A stretch of DNA of 64,000 nucleotides from Salarchaeum japonicum (GTDB taxonomy: Archaea; Halobacteriota; Halobacteria; Halobacteriales; Halobacteriaceae). The notes under the pieces were generated by a model that saw only the letters and a list, made by a program, of their open reading frames with translations, was not told the DNA's origin and did not search any database. Shown here piece after piece: positions 16,386 to 23,836 of this stretch. The stretch is taken from the NCBI RefSeq assembly GCF_020614395.1, contig NZ_CP085324.1:1121564-1185563 (forward strand), given 5' to 3'. The position numbers were made by a program, and so were the translations under genes. Numbering within the stretch: the first letter of the stretch is position 1; the number at the start of each line of letters is the position of its first letter.

Positions 16386-16922
16386 TTAGTTCGTGCGGAC
16401 GAGCGTGTCGTCTTCGAGGTAGTGGTCGACCTCGTGCGCGGCGTCTTCGAGGTCTTCGAGGATGCCACGGAGGAGTTCGCTGGTCGCGTAGTCCTCCAGG
16501 TCTTCCGCGAGGCCGACGTGTTCGCGCACGGTCTCGATGATGTCGCCGTACATCTCGCGGTCGTGTTCGAGCGAGGTGCGGATGTCGTAGACGTCCTCGC
16601 CCTCGAACTCGACGGGCGCGTGGGCTTCGAGGTTCGCGGGGCCGCTGACGGGGACGCCGCCGAGCGCCTGCGCGCGTTCGGCGAGTTCGTCCGCGGCGTC
16701 CTCCGCTTCCTCCGCGCGCTCGCCGAGGAACTCGTGGAGGTCGTTGAACTCCGCGCCCTCGACGTTCCAGTGGTGCTTGCGGAGCTGGTGGTAGAGGACG
16801 TACGTCGCGGCGAGGTCGACGTTCAGCGCTTCGATTATCTGCTCGGCCTTCGCGGTCTCGATGCGGACGGCGTTCTCCTCGACGGTTCCGGCTGCTCGAC
16901 GAACGGTTTCCTGAGTGCTCAT
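16386..16922 (-). CDS. dpsA: DNA-protecting ferritin DpsA (copy C, intact ferroxidase site)
   Basis: 178 residues from the ATG at 16922, the usual haloarchaeal DpsA start. Ferroxidase ligands of the intersubunit site are all visible: KHHWNVEG, LHEFL, and D/E in AADELAER. DpsA forms a dodecameric shell that oxidises Fe(II), stores iron and shields DNA from hydroxyl radicals. It is first in the three-gene operon. A TATA-like GTTAAG (minus strand, around 16949-16955) sits about 27-32 bp before the ATG, and two palindromes lie further upstream. Confidence 0.93.
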   Translation of the reverse strand: MSTQETVRRAAGTVEENAVRIETAKAEQIIEALNVDLAATYVLYHQLRKHHWNVEGAEFNDLHEFLGERAEEAEDAADELAERAQALGGVPVSGPANLEAHAPVEFEGEDVYDIRTSLEHDREMYGDIIETVREHVGLAEDLEDYATSELLRGILEDLEDAAHEVDHYLEDDTLVRTN

Positions 16923-16947
16923 TGCGTTCGTACACACGTGCGGAACC

Positions 16948-17010
16948 GACTTAACTGTTTTCCCCAAGAAGAACTATTTTTTCGGCACACCGAATTTAGG
17001 TTTCCCGAAA
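16948..17010 (-). promoter_or_regulatory. Dps operon promoter with two adjacent palindromes
   Basis: Upstream of the TATA-like CAGTTAAGTC (minus strand, 16948-16957) are TTCGGCACACCGAA (16981-16994, perfect) and, directly abutting, TTTAGGTTTCCCGAAA (16995-17010). The second combines one TTAGG half-site of the uptake operators with one CCGAA half-site of its neighbour, so both could be variants of one TTMGG-N4-CCKAA operator. They lie upstream of the TATA box, not over the start as in the uptake genes. Confidence 0.6.
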
Positions 17011-17093
17011 ATGTAAAATCGGGGGCGTGCCGTGAACTACCAGACAGAGAGAGAACACGTCTCACGGAGTCGGGTTTCGACGCGGAGAACGGA

Positions 17094-17381
17094 CTACCGC
17101 TGGATGCAGTAGTGGCAGGCGGCCGGCGTGGTGAGACAGATCTTGTACTCGGTCTCGACCGGACCGGAGCCGTCGTCGCTCTCGACGATGGAGTCCCACT
17201 TCGGAAAGAGGAGGTCGGCGGGTTCGTCGCACGCGAAACAGGTCGCCATCGACGTGACCGTCTCCGGGGTCAGCCACTCGTCCTCGCAGTCGAGGCAGAG
17301 ACTCCCCGCCACCGTCCCGGATCGCCGCCCCACGGCGATCCGGTCGTAGTCGGCTGCGCGTCCGCAGCGATAACACTCCAT
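17094..17381 (-). CDS. Small cysteine-rich (zinc-ribbon-like) protein
   Basis: 95 residues with four paired-cysteine motifs: C-x2-C at the N-terminus (CYRCG), C-x2-C (CLDCE), C-x2-C (CFACD) and, near the C-terminus, C-x8-C-x2-C (CLTTPAACHYC). This is enough for two or more zinc sites. No enzyme motif is seen. Similar small multi-CxxC proteins are frequent in haloarchaea and mostly uncharacterised. It is isolated between the Dps promoter and the methyltransferase, same strand as both. Confidence 0.75.
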   Translation of the reverse strand: MECYRCGRAADYDRIAVGRRSGTVAGSLCLDCEDEWLTPETVTSMATCFACDEPADLLFPKWDSIVESDDGSGPVETEYKICLTTPAACHYCIQR

Positions 17382-17486
17382 GGTGATAGCGCACTCTCGT
17401 GCGACTCCGGTCTAGGCCATCACGGACACCCGTATTAGTATTTGGTCAGAAATAGAACTATTCCGCTGGGGCGTCGGTACGGTCGT

Positions 17487-18098
17487 TCAGAGGGCGCGAA
17501 ACACGCGAATCGTGTCGCGGGACGTCGGTTCGCAGAGGAGTTGCGCCGCCCCGCGGTCGGAGAACACGCGCTTCCAGTCGCGGTGGTAGAGCGGGAAGTC
17601 GTCGTTCACGTAACTCACGTCCTGGTCGCCCGCGGTCGGGTTGTTCCCCTCGTTCTCGGCGGTGGCGAGCAGGTCGTCCGTCACGCGCACGACCTCCTCG
17701 AACACCCAGTCGTCCTCGGGGTGGACGTGCTGGAGGGTCTCCACGCTGTACACCGCGTCGAACTCGCCATCCTCGAACTCGGGGAGGACGTCTTCGAGCG
17801 CGCCCGCGTGGAACGTTCCGGCGTCGTGGAGGCGCGGGAAGTGCTCGGCCATCACGTCGAACGACTCGGCGTTGATGTCGATGCCGTGGAGGTTCTCGAA
17901 CCCCTGCTCGCGGAGGTGCGCGAGGTGGCGGCCCGACCCGCAACCGAGTTCGAGAATCGCGGCGTCGTCCGCCAGGTAGTGACTGAACGCGTCGGCGAGC
18001 GTCTCGCTCACGTCGTTCGGGCCGAGGTGCGCGTAGTACTCCGGCGAGAACTCCCCGGAGCGCTCCGCCCAGTCCTCGCGAACGTCGTCCGGGTGCAT
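17487..18098 (-). CDS. Class I SAM-dependent methyltransferase
   Basis: 203 residues. Motif I LELGCGSGRHL, motif II acidic GIDINAES, and motif IV-like FDAVYSVETLQHV define a Rossmann-fold methyltransferase of the small-molecule/unknown-substrate class. The region after it (HPEDDWVFEEVVRVT) is typical of UbiE/Coq5-like enzymes, but the substrate cannot be inferred. It is monocistronic with a TATA-like GGTATAAACG (minus strand, near 18121-18130) about 25 bp before the start. Confidence 0.85.
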   Translation of the reverse strand: MHPDDVREDWAERSGEFSPEYYAHLGPNDVSETLADAFSHYLADDAAILELGCGSGRHLAHLREQGFENLHGIDINAESFDVMAEHFPRLHDAGTFHAGALEDVLPEFEDGEFDAVYSVETLQHVHPEDDWVFEEVVRVTDDLLATAENEGNNPTAGDQDVSYVNDDFPLYHRDWKRVFSDRGAAQLLCEPTSRDTIRVFRAL

Positions 18099-18169
18099 AC
18101 ACCGGTAGACGGCCGTCCGTCGTTTATACCCCGCGACTCGGCTCCCAGTCGGGTTCTATCGGCTTGCGG

Positions 18170-18206
18170 GCACTTTTCGCAGGGGATGCGAAGAGAAAAG
18201 TTACGT
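18170..18206. promoter_or_regulatory. Nested dyad before the 124-aa gene
   Basis: Arms ACTTTTC and GAAAAGT (about 18171-18178 and 18194-18201) enclose a second dyad, TTCGC/GCGAA (18176-18180, 18188-18192). The element ends just where a TATA-like AAGTTACGTA begins, some 25 bp before the ATG at 18225. It could be an operator; no regulator is encoded next to it. Confidence 0.35.
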
Positions 18207-18224
18207 ATCGACGTACGCTGGGTT

Positions 18225-18599
18225 ATGTCCGAACCTCGGCACGCAAAACTCGACAGGTACCTCCGCGACCGGGCGGGCGACGCCTACCGCACGGCGTTCC
18301 GGTACGACGCCGACGGGTGGGAGCCGATTCACGTCCGCGAGGACTTGGCGACGCGCGAGCTACACACGCTCCTCCCGGAGCTCGTGGAGCGAGTGCGGGG
18401 GACGCGAGCGTGGGTGTCCGAGGAGGAGTACGAGCGGTTCGGTGGGACGACGGCGACGATGGAAATCCACGAGGAGGGCGTGCTCCTCCACGTCCCGGAC
18501 GGCGAGAACGCGGGCGTGCTGGTGTCGCTCGACGTGGACGCCGCGCGGAGCCTCGTCGGGTTCGTCGCGGAGTGCGAGGCGAAACTCCACGAGCGATGA
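18225..18599 (+). CDS. Conserved-looking 124-aa haloarchaeal protein of unknown function
   Basis: Starts at ATG 18225 (MSEPRHAKLDRYL); the longer frame upstream crosses the methyltransferase in antisense and is not credible. The sequence has an N-terminal basic helix, a central acidic region and a C-terminal beta-strand pattern (TATMEIHEEGVLLHVP, NAGVLVSLDVDAA) ending in a helix. No cysteines, membrane helices or known catalytic motif. It is 33 bases ahead of the HAD gene on the same strand and could be co-transcribed with it. Confidence 0.75.
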   Translation: MSEPRHAKLDRYLRDRAGDAYRTAFRYDADGWEPIHVREDLATRELHTLLPELVERVRGTRAWVSEEEYERFGGTTATMEIHEEGVLLHVPDGENAGVLVSLDVDAARSLVGFVAECEAKLHER

Positions 18600-18632
18600 A
18601 ACCCTTATACGCGCTGAGTCCCAAGCCCTGAT

Positions 18633-19292
18633 ATGAGCTACGACGCCGTCGTGTTCGACAACGACGGGGTTCTCGTCGGTCGGACGAGTTACAACGTGCT
18701 GCGCGAAGCCGCGGAAACCACCTTCAAGCAGTTCGGTGTGACCGACCCCGACCCCGAACACATCGAGACGATGGCCGCGGGCGTCGACCCCTCGGACATC
18801 GATGAGATCTGTAACGCGTACGACCTGAACCCCCACCAACTCTGGGAGATTCGCGACCGGGCGGGAACGCTCGCGCAACGCACCGAAGTCCACGAGGGCC
18901 GCAAGACCCTCTACGACGACCTGCACGTGTTGGACGACCTCGACCTCGATTACGGGGTCGTGAGTTCGAACCAGCAGGCGACCGTCGAGTTCGTGCTCGA
19001 CCACTACGGCGTCTCCGACCGGTTCGGCGCGGTGTACGGCCGCGAGCCGACGCTGGAGAGCCTGCGTCGCCGGAAGCCGAACCCCTACTACCTGCATCGC
19101 GCGCTGGAGGACTTGGGGACGACGAACGCGCTGTTCGTCGGGGACAATGAGTCCGACATCCACGCGGCGAACAACGCCGGCATCGACTCGGCGTTCATCC
19201 GGCGGCCGCACCGCGAGGACTGGTACCTGAACGTGGAGCCGACCCACGACATCGACGGGCTGGACGACCTGCACGACATCTGCGCGCCCTGA
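18633..19292 (+). CDS. HAD-family hydrolase (phosphoglycolate-phosphatase-like)
   Basis: 219 residues with HAD motif I FDNDGVL (nucleophile Asp9 and acid/base Asp11), motif II VVSSNQQ, the motif III Lys in RRKPNPYY, and motif IV VGDNESDIHAA. The cap between motifs I and II is alpha-helical, as in the phosphoglycolate phosphatase/beta-phosphoglucomutase subgroup. It most likely removes phosphate from a small metabolite. The substrate is not determinable here. Confidence 0.88.
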   Translation: MSYDAVVFDNDGVLVGRTSYNVLREAAETTFKQFGVTDPDPEHIETMAAGVDPSDIDEICNAYDLNPHQLWEIRDRAGTLAQRTEVHEGRKTLYDDLHVLDDLDLDYGVVSSNQQATVEFVLDHYGVSDRFGAVYGREPTLESLRRRKPNPYYLHRALEDLGTTNALFVGDNESDIHAANNAGIDSAFIRRPHREDWYLNVEPTHDIDGLDDLHDICAP

Positions 19293-19392
19293 CGGTCGCC
19301 CCCCTTTTTCGCCCCCGTTGTGCTAATAGTTACCACGCGCCAAAGATATATGGTGGTGGGGACGAATGTCAGGAACGTTCGGGTGAGAAACC

Positions 19393-19635
19393 GTGTCTGT
19401 AACACAACGCGCCGGCCGCTGGACGCTCGGGGAGAAGACGGATGGAGTATTCATCGTGAAGAAGGGCGGACAGTACGAGGCGAAGATACTCACTGATCGC
19501 TACGACCCCGAGCCCGAAGAAGACGAACGCAGCGTCCTCAGCACGCTCATTGAGGTTCAGGACTCGCGGGCGGCGCGGGAGGCGTTCCACGAATACGTCC
19601 GCACGGAGTCGCGGTTAGTGCCGAGTCGCGAGTAA
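19393..19635 (+). CDS. Small 80-aa protein of unknown function
   Basis: Starts at GTG 19393 and encodes a compact basic/acidic protein (GRWTLGEKTDGVFIVKKGGQYEAKILTD...) with an N-terminal beta-rich half and C-terminal helix. No cysteines and no membrane helix. A TATA-like AAGATATATGG lies at about 19343-19353, roughly 40 bp upstream, so a short leader is possible. Not recognised as a named family. Confidence 0.7.
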   Translation: MSVTQRAGRWTLGEKTDGVFIVKKGGQYEAKILTDRYDPEPEEDERSVLSTLIEVQDSRAAREAFHEYVRTESRLVPSRE

Positions 19636-19675
19636 CGCCACAACGGTTTTTTGACTCGCGGCGATACCCCGGGAT

Positions 19676-19789
19676 ATGTCGGACTTCGATACCTACGAGT
19701 GCGACACGTGTGGTGGCGAGTTCAAAGCGTACCCGGACTCGAACGCCGCGAACGCAGGGTTCTGCAGTCCGCGCTGTCAGACGAGTTAG
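19676..19789 (+). CDS. 37-aa zinc-finger microprotein
   Basis: An ATG at 19676 opens a 37-codon frame reading MSDFDTYECDTCGGEFKAY and then C-x3-C (FCSPRCQ) near the end, ending in a TAG shared with guaB. The C-x2-C ... C-x3-C layout is that of a single treble-clef or TRASH-like zinc finger, a class of very small proteins widespread in haloarchaea. It follows the 80-aa gene by 40 bp. Confidence 0.75.
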   Translation: MSDFDTYECDTCGGEFKAYPDSNAANAGFCSPRCQTS

Positions 19790-21279
19790 TTCTGCGGGCT
19801 GTAGTTCGGCGCTTCGTCCGTAATCATCACGTCGTGCGGGTGGCCCTCGGTCTGTCCGGCCTGGGAGACCCGCACGAACTCCGCGCGCTCCTTGTAAGCC
19901 GGGATGGTCTCCGCGCCGACGTACCCCATGCCGGACTGGATACCGCCGACGAGCTGGTGGAGTTCGGACGCGACACTGCCCTTGTAGGGCGTGGCGGCCT
20001 CGACGCCCTCGGGGACGAACTCCTCGTCCTCCTGTTCTTCCTTGAGGTAGCGCTCGCCGCCGCCGGACTGCATCGCGCCGACCGACCCCATTCCGCGGTA
20101 CTGCTTGTACTTCTTGCCGTCCACGGTGATGACGCGACCGGGGGCTTCGTCCGTGCCGGCGAAGTAGGAGCCGAGCATCACCGCATCCGCGCCCGCGGCG
20201 ATGGCCTTCGCGGCGTCGCCGGAGTACCGGATGCCGCCGTCCGCGATGACGGGCACGTCGTACTCGGCGGCCACGTCCGCGACCTCCGCGACGGCGGTAA
20301 TCTGGGGCATTCCCGCGCCCGTGACGACGCGCGTCGTACAGATGGAACCGGGGCCGATACCGACCTTGATGCCGTCCGCGAAGTCCACGACTTCCTCGGC
20401 GGCCTCCTTCGTCCCGACGTTTCCGACGACCACGTCCGCGTCGATGGTCTCGCGAATCTCGCGGGCAGAGTCGATGACGTTGAGGTTGTGCGCGTGCGCG
20501 CAGTCGATGAAGACGACGTCCGCGCCAGCCTCGTCGGCGGTTTCCGCGCGCTCCACGTCGAACGGTCCGACGGCGACGCCGACGACGAGTTCGCCGTTCT
20601 CGTCGCGCGCGGCGTCGTCGTGCTCGCGGCGTTCGAGGATGCTCTGCATCGTGACGAGCCCGTCGAGTTTGCCGTCCTCGACGATGGGGATGCGTTCGAC
20701 CTTGTGGTCGTACATCAGGTCGAGCGCCTCGCGCGCCTCGACGTCGGGACCGGCGGTGATGACTTCGTCGGTCATCGCCTCCTCCACGAGGTCGTCCTCG
20801 TTCACGCCGAGGTAGGGCCGGATGTCCGTGTTCGAGATGATGCCGAGGACTTCGTCGTCGTCGTCCACGACGGGTGCGCCGCTCACGCCCTCGTGCGCCA
20901 TCATCGCGTCCACGTCACTGATGGTCTGTTCGGGGCGCGCGGTGACCACGTCCTCGCGGCGGATGACGAGTTCGTCCGCGCGCTTCACGCGCTCGATTTC
21001 GGCCGCCATCTCCTCCGCGTCCATGTTCTGGTGGAGGACGCCGAGGCCGCCCTCGCGGGCGAGCGCGATGGCGAGGTCGCTCTCGGTGACGGTGTCCATC
21101 GCCGCGGAGAGCACGGGCGCGTTGAGTTCCACGTTCTTGGAGACGCGCGTGGAGACGTCGGCCTCATCGGGTTCGACGCGGCTCTCCTTCGGGCGGAGAA
21201 GGACGTCGTCGAAGGTCAGCGCTTCCGGTACCTGGAGTTTCTCGGAGAAATGTCCGTCGCTGGAATCGTCTCGCGCCAT
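19786..21279 (-). CDS. guaB: Inosine-5'-monophosphate dehydrogenase
   Basis: 497 residues from the ATG at 21279. TIM-barrel halves flank a complete CBS pair (about residues 95-215: PEQTISDVDAMMAHEGVSGAPVVDDD and VEAREALDLMYDHKVERIPIVEDG). The catalytic loop GPGSICTTR contains the nucleophilic Cys, and the flap ends with the usual PYKGSV and SGMGYVGA segments. It oxidises IMP to XMP with NAD+, the committed step to GMP. The longer frame upstream of 21279 has no family support. It stands alone on the minus strand. Confidence 0.97.
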   Translation of the reverse strand: MARDDSSDGHFSEKLQVPEALTFDDVLLRPKESRVEPDEADVSTRVSKNVELNAPVLSAAMDTVTESDLAIALAREGGLGVLHQNMDAEEMAAEIERVKRADELVIRREDVVTARPEQTISDVDAMMAHEGVSGAPVVDDDDEVLGIISNTDIRPYLGVNEDDLVEEAMTDEVITAGPDVEAREALDLMYDHKVERIPIVEDGKLDGLVTMQSILERREHDDAARDENGELVVGVAVGPFDVERAETADEAGADVVFIDCAHAHNLNVIDSAREIRETIDADVVVGNVGTKEAAEEVVDFADGIKVGIGPGSICTTRVVTGAGMPQITAVAEVADVAAEYDVPVIADGGIRYSGDAAKAIAAGADAVMLGSYFAGTDEAPGRVITVDGKKYKQYRGMGSVGAMQSGGGERYLKEEQEDEEFVPEGVEAATPYKGSVASELHQLVGGIQSGMGYVGAETIPAYKERAEFVRVSQAGQTEGHPHDVMITDEAPNYSPQN

Positions 21280-21433
21280 GTAAATCGCACACGTTCGTGG
21301 GGGAAAAGCGTTCCGAGACGCCCGACGATGTGCACCACAGTGCCACACGCCCGGTCGGCGTTGACGCGCCCGCAACAGCCGCGAGAGTGAACGATTGTCG
21401 GAATATGGGATTTCCGGCCCACGAACCCACGCC

Positions 21434-21496
21434 ATAGTTTAAAAAAGCGCGAAACTATCATCGGCGCGTGTCGGCGTTTCTCACACAATACTTATG
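21434..21496. promoter_or_regulatory. Dyad and TATA box before the DUF5794 unit
   Basis: The 7-bp arms ATAGTTT (21434-21440) and AAACTAT (21452-21458) are separated by 11 bp, and ATACTTATG (21488-21496) is a good TATA box about 25-33 bp before the ATG at 21521. The rest of the 241-bp gap between guaB and 21521 shows no gene. Confidence 0.45.
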
Positions 21497-21520
21497 CGTT
21501 CGTCTCGAATACCCGGACGT

Positions 21521-21718
21521 ATGGACTCCCACAGTCCCAGCATCGCGCGCACCGCCGGCAACCACGCCCTCCCCTCCGGCATCCAGACACTCGTGTGCGC
21601 GAAATTCGGGACAACGGGATCGAAATTCGACTGGCAGCCCGCCGGTCGAGACGGCGCGTCGCGGTCGTCGCGTCCCCGCTACCACCGGACGGCCCCCGGT
21701 CACGGCCATCATCCCTGA
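21521..21718 (+). CDS. 65-aa ORF coupled to the DUF5794 gene
   Basis: The ATG sits at the right distance from a strong TATA box for a leaderless transcript, and the TGA overlaps the next ATG (TGATG at 21716-21720). The product begins MDSHSPSIARTAGNHALPSG and becomes Arg/Pro/His-rich, with no evident fold beyond a short IQTLVCAKFG segment. It might be a real small protein or a coupling leader; the position argues for translation, the composition does not. Confidence 0.45.
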   Translation: MDSHSPSIARTAGNHALPSGIQTLVCAKFGTTGSKFDWQPAGRDGASRSSRPRYHRTAPGHGHHP

Positions 21719-22578
21719 TGAGTAGCTCACGCCACCCAATCGCGCTCCGCCTGGAGCGGCAGGTCGGCGGCGCGACCCGCCTCCTCGCGACTGTGATGCT
21801 CCTCCCGCTCGTCGACGGCATCTTCCCCGCGCTCGTGCTCGCGGGCGCGCTCGACACGTGGACGGGCGTCCTCCAGGTCGGCCTGCTCGTCTTCGGCGGG
21901 AGCGCCACCGTCGCCGTCATCCTCGCCGAACTCGAAACCGACGTTCGGAAGCAAGCGCGCGCCGTTCTCACCGTCGGCGTCCCGCTCGTCGCGCTCGCCG
22001 TCGTCGAAGCCGCGCTCGCACCGACCATCGAGAGCCTGCTCAACATCCACGTCTTCGAGCGGTTCGCCGGCCTCGTCATCCTCGCCATCGCCGCGAAGAC
22101 CGCGAGCGCCACCATCGGCGAGTACCTCCCCAGCCCCGGCGTCATCGTCGGCCTCGGATTCGTCGCCGCCGTCAGCCTCGGCGACGTGACGCTCTCCGTC
22201 CAAACGAACCCCACGCTCATGCTGCACGCCGCCGCCGCCGGACTGGTCGCCGTCCTGTTCGCGCTCGGCGTCGTGTTCGCCCAGCCCTACCTCTACCGCC
22301 TCATCGACATCGACCGCTTCCGGTTCGGCTCCGCGGTCGCGCTCGCGACGCTCGCGCTCAGCCTGTTCGTCCCCGCGACCATCCCCCCGGAAGCCCCAAT
22401 CGTCGTCTTCGCCGTCGCCGGCGTGCTCGCCATCGACCCCGACGCCGCCGACGAACTCGCGCACGGCGACGCGTCCGCGAGCCAGCCCGCCGCCACGGAC
22501 GGCGGCGACGACGACGAGGAGTCCGGCCGCGCCTACCCCGGAGAAGACGCCGGCGAGGAACGCGCGCCCTGGCTGTAA
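21718..22578 (+). CDS. DUF5794-family membrane protein
   Basis: 286 residues from the ATG at 21718 (MSSSRHPIALRLERQVGG), which is the usual start of this haloarchaeal family. About seven hydrophobic helices run to residue ~240, followed by a strongly acidic soluble tail. No transporter signature is visible; function is unknown. The gene is followed 37 bp later by a DUF5795 gene, a pairing I recall from other haloarchaea. Confidence 0.8.
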   Translation: MSSSRHPIALRLERQVGGATRLLATVMLLPLVDGIFPALVLAGALDTWTGVLQVGLLVFGGSATVAVILAELETDVRKQARAVLTVGVPLVALAVVEAALAPTIESLLNIHVFERFAGLVILAIAAKTASATIGEYLPSPGVIVGLGFVAAVSLGDVTLSVQTNPTLMLHAAAAGLVAVLFALGVVFAQPYLYRLIDIDRFRFGSAVALATLALSLFVPATIPPEAPIVVFAVAGVLAIDPDAADELAHGDASASQPAATDGGDDDEESGRAYPGEDAGEERAPWL

Positions 22579-22615
22579 CGGAGGCCTTAGGGCGCTCCGC
22601 GCGCTCCCCCCGAGT

Positions 22616-22843
22616 ATGTCCGAGAACCGCGTCGTCCAAGGCCGCATGGTCACCCCGAAGAAACTCGCCGAACTCGTCGAAGGCGACTCCGTGATGGAAG
22701 CCGAAGCCATCGAAGACGCCGACCGCGACTGCCCCGACTGCGGCGGCGACGTCATCTCCGTCACCTACATGCCCTCCGTCACCGAGCTCGTCACCGGCTA
22801 CAAGTGCCAGGACTGCGACTGGCGCGAACGCACCGACGCGTGA
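22616..22843 (+). CDS. DUF5795-family small zinc-ribbon protein
   Basis: 75 residues. Basic N-terminus (MSENRVVQGRMVTPKKLAELVEG), then C-x2-C (DCPDCGG) and C-x2-C (YKCQDCDW), a complete zinc ribbon. The haloarchaeal DUF5795 family has this layout. Its TGA overlaps the GTG start of dph6 (GTGA), so the two are translationally coupled. Role unknown; ribbons of this kind often bind nucleic acid. Confidence 0.82.
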   Translation: MSENRVVQGRMVTPKKLAELVEGDSVMEAEAIEDADRDCPDCGGDVISVTYMPSVTELVTGYKCQDCDWRERTDA

Positions 22844-23499
22844 CCGGGGTGCTCGCGTGGAGCGGCGGCAAGGACGCGACGCTCGCCCTCCACCGACTCA
22901 TCGAAGCCGGCGACCCGCCGGTCGAACTCTACACCACCGGCAGCCGGGAGACCGACCGCACCAGCATGCACGGCGTCCGCTGGCGACTGATTCGCGACCA
23001 AGCCGACGCGCTCGGCTTCGACCTCCGCCGCGTCGACATCCCCACGGACGCCGACAACGACACCTACGAAGCCACCATTCGCGACCTCCTCGACGACTAC
23101 GCGGAACGCGGCGTCACCGAAGTCGCGTACGCCGACCTCTACCTCGAAGACATCCGCGACTACCGCGAACGCCTCCTCGCCAGCACACCGCTCGCCGGCC
23201 GCTGGCCGCTCTGGGGCGAACCCACGAACGCCCTCGCCCGCGAATTCATCGACCTCGGCTACCGCGCCACCGTCGTCTGCGTCACCGACGACCTCGGCCC
23301 CGACTTCCTCGGCCGCACCTACGACCACAGCCTCCTCGACGACCTCCCAGATGGCGTCGACCCCTGCGGCGAAAACGGCGAATTCCACACCTTCGTCCAC
23401 GACGGCCCCCACTTCCAGCACGCCCTCGACATCGCCCACGGCGACACCGTCACCCGCACCCTCGACGACACCACCCACCACTACCTCGACCTCACCTGA
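22840..23499 (+). CDS. dph6: Diphthine--ammonia ligase
   Basis: 219 residues from GTG 22840. The N-terminal PP-loop VLAWSGGKDATLAL activates the substrate with ATP, and the C-terminal GENGEFHTFVHDGP is the diagnostic Dph6 motif. It catalyses the last step of diphthamide formation on elongation factor aEF2. DphB (diphthine synthase) is encoded at 44238-45035, so two of the pathway enzymes lie in this window. The only supported start is the GTG inside the DUF5795 stop. Confidence 0.92.
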   Translation: MTGVLAWSGGKDATLALHRLIEAGDPPVELYTTGSRETDRTSMHGVRWRLIRDQADALGFDLRRVDIPTDADNDTYEATIRDLLDDYAERGVTEVAYADLYLEDIRDYRERLLASTPLAGRWPLWGEPTNALAREFIDLGYRATVVCVTDDLGPDFLGRTYDHSLLDDLPDGVDPCGENGEFHTFVHDGPHFQHALDIAHGDTVTRTLDDTTHHYLDLT

Positions 23500-23542
23500 A
23501 TCGAAACCCATTTACTTAGAATCCTCCAACGAACGAGTGCAC

Positions 23543-23719
23543 GGGGCTGTGGCCAAGCCAGGCATGGCGACTGACTCCAGAGGCCACGCGCCCGGGACGA
23601 AATTCCAGACTGGTATACCGAGCGACCGACTGATCATCGGCTCGCGACGACGACCCTCTGGAGTTCCGAGGCGCACCGGAGATATCAGTCGATCGGGGGT
23701 TCAAATCCCTCCGGCCCCA
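23543..23719 (+). tRNA. tRNA-Trp(CCA) with 103-nt intron
   Basis: Acceptor arms GGGGCTG (23543-23549) and CGGCCCC (23712-23718) pair, and the T arm GGGGGTTCAAATCCC is intact. The anticodon CCA follows U33, and exon 1 ends at G37 (23580). Exon 2 starts at 23684 (ATCAGTC). A bulge-helix-bulge is visible: outer stem ACTGA/TCAGT, four-base helix CTCC/GGAG, and 3-nt bulges AGA and ATA, as required by the archaeal splicing endonuclease. The mature length is 74 nt. A TATA-like TTTACTTAG lies at about 23511-23519. Confidence 0.93.
23581..23683 (+). ncRNA. tRNA-Trp intron with box C/D guide RNA
   Basis: Within the intron, CCTCTGGAG (23655-23663) is fully complementary to CTCCAGAGG spanning the anticodon, and GACTGGTAT (23608-23616) pairs with ATATCAGTC at the 3' splice side with one G-U. 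Degenerate box C/C' (GACGA) and D/D' (CCGA, CTGA) elements flank them. In haloarchaea the tRNA-Trp intron guides 2'-O-methylation of C34 and U39, and this sequence fits that model. Confidence 0.8.
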
Positions 23720-23836
23720 TTCTTCCAATTCACTGATAACTTCTCAGAGTAGTGGCGACGCCGCTCCGTCGTAGGTGGGCGGATTCGATACTTCCGCGAG
23801 TTTTGCGTCGAGACTGGTTCGGTGTCGTTCGCGAGT

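Noticed and set aside
19786-21435. N-terminal extension of guaB to 21435
   Set aside because: The added sequence is Arg-rich and unlike any IMPDH; the family starts at the MARDDSSDGHFSEKL Met at 21279.
22857-23519. Long Arg/Pro/His-rich frame over dph6
   Set aside because: Out-of-frame shadow of the dph6 gene; the real frame has PP-loop and EFHTF motifs.
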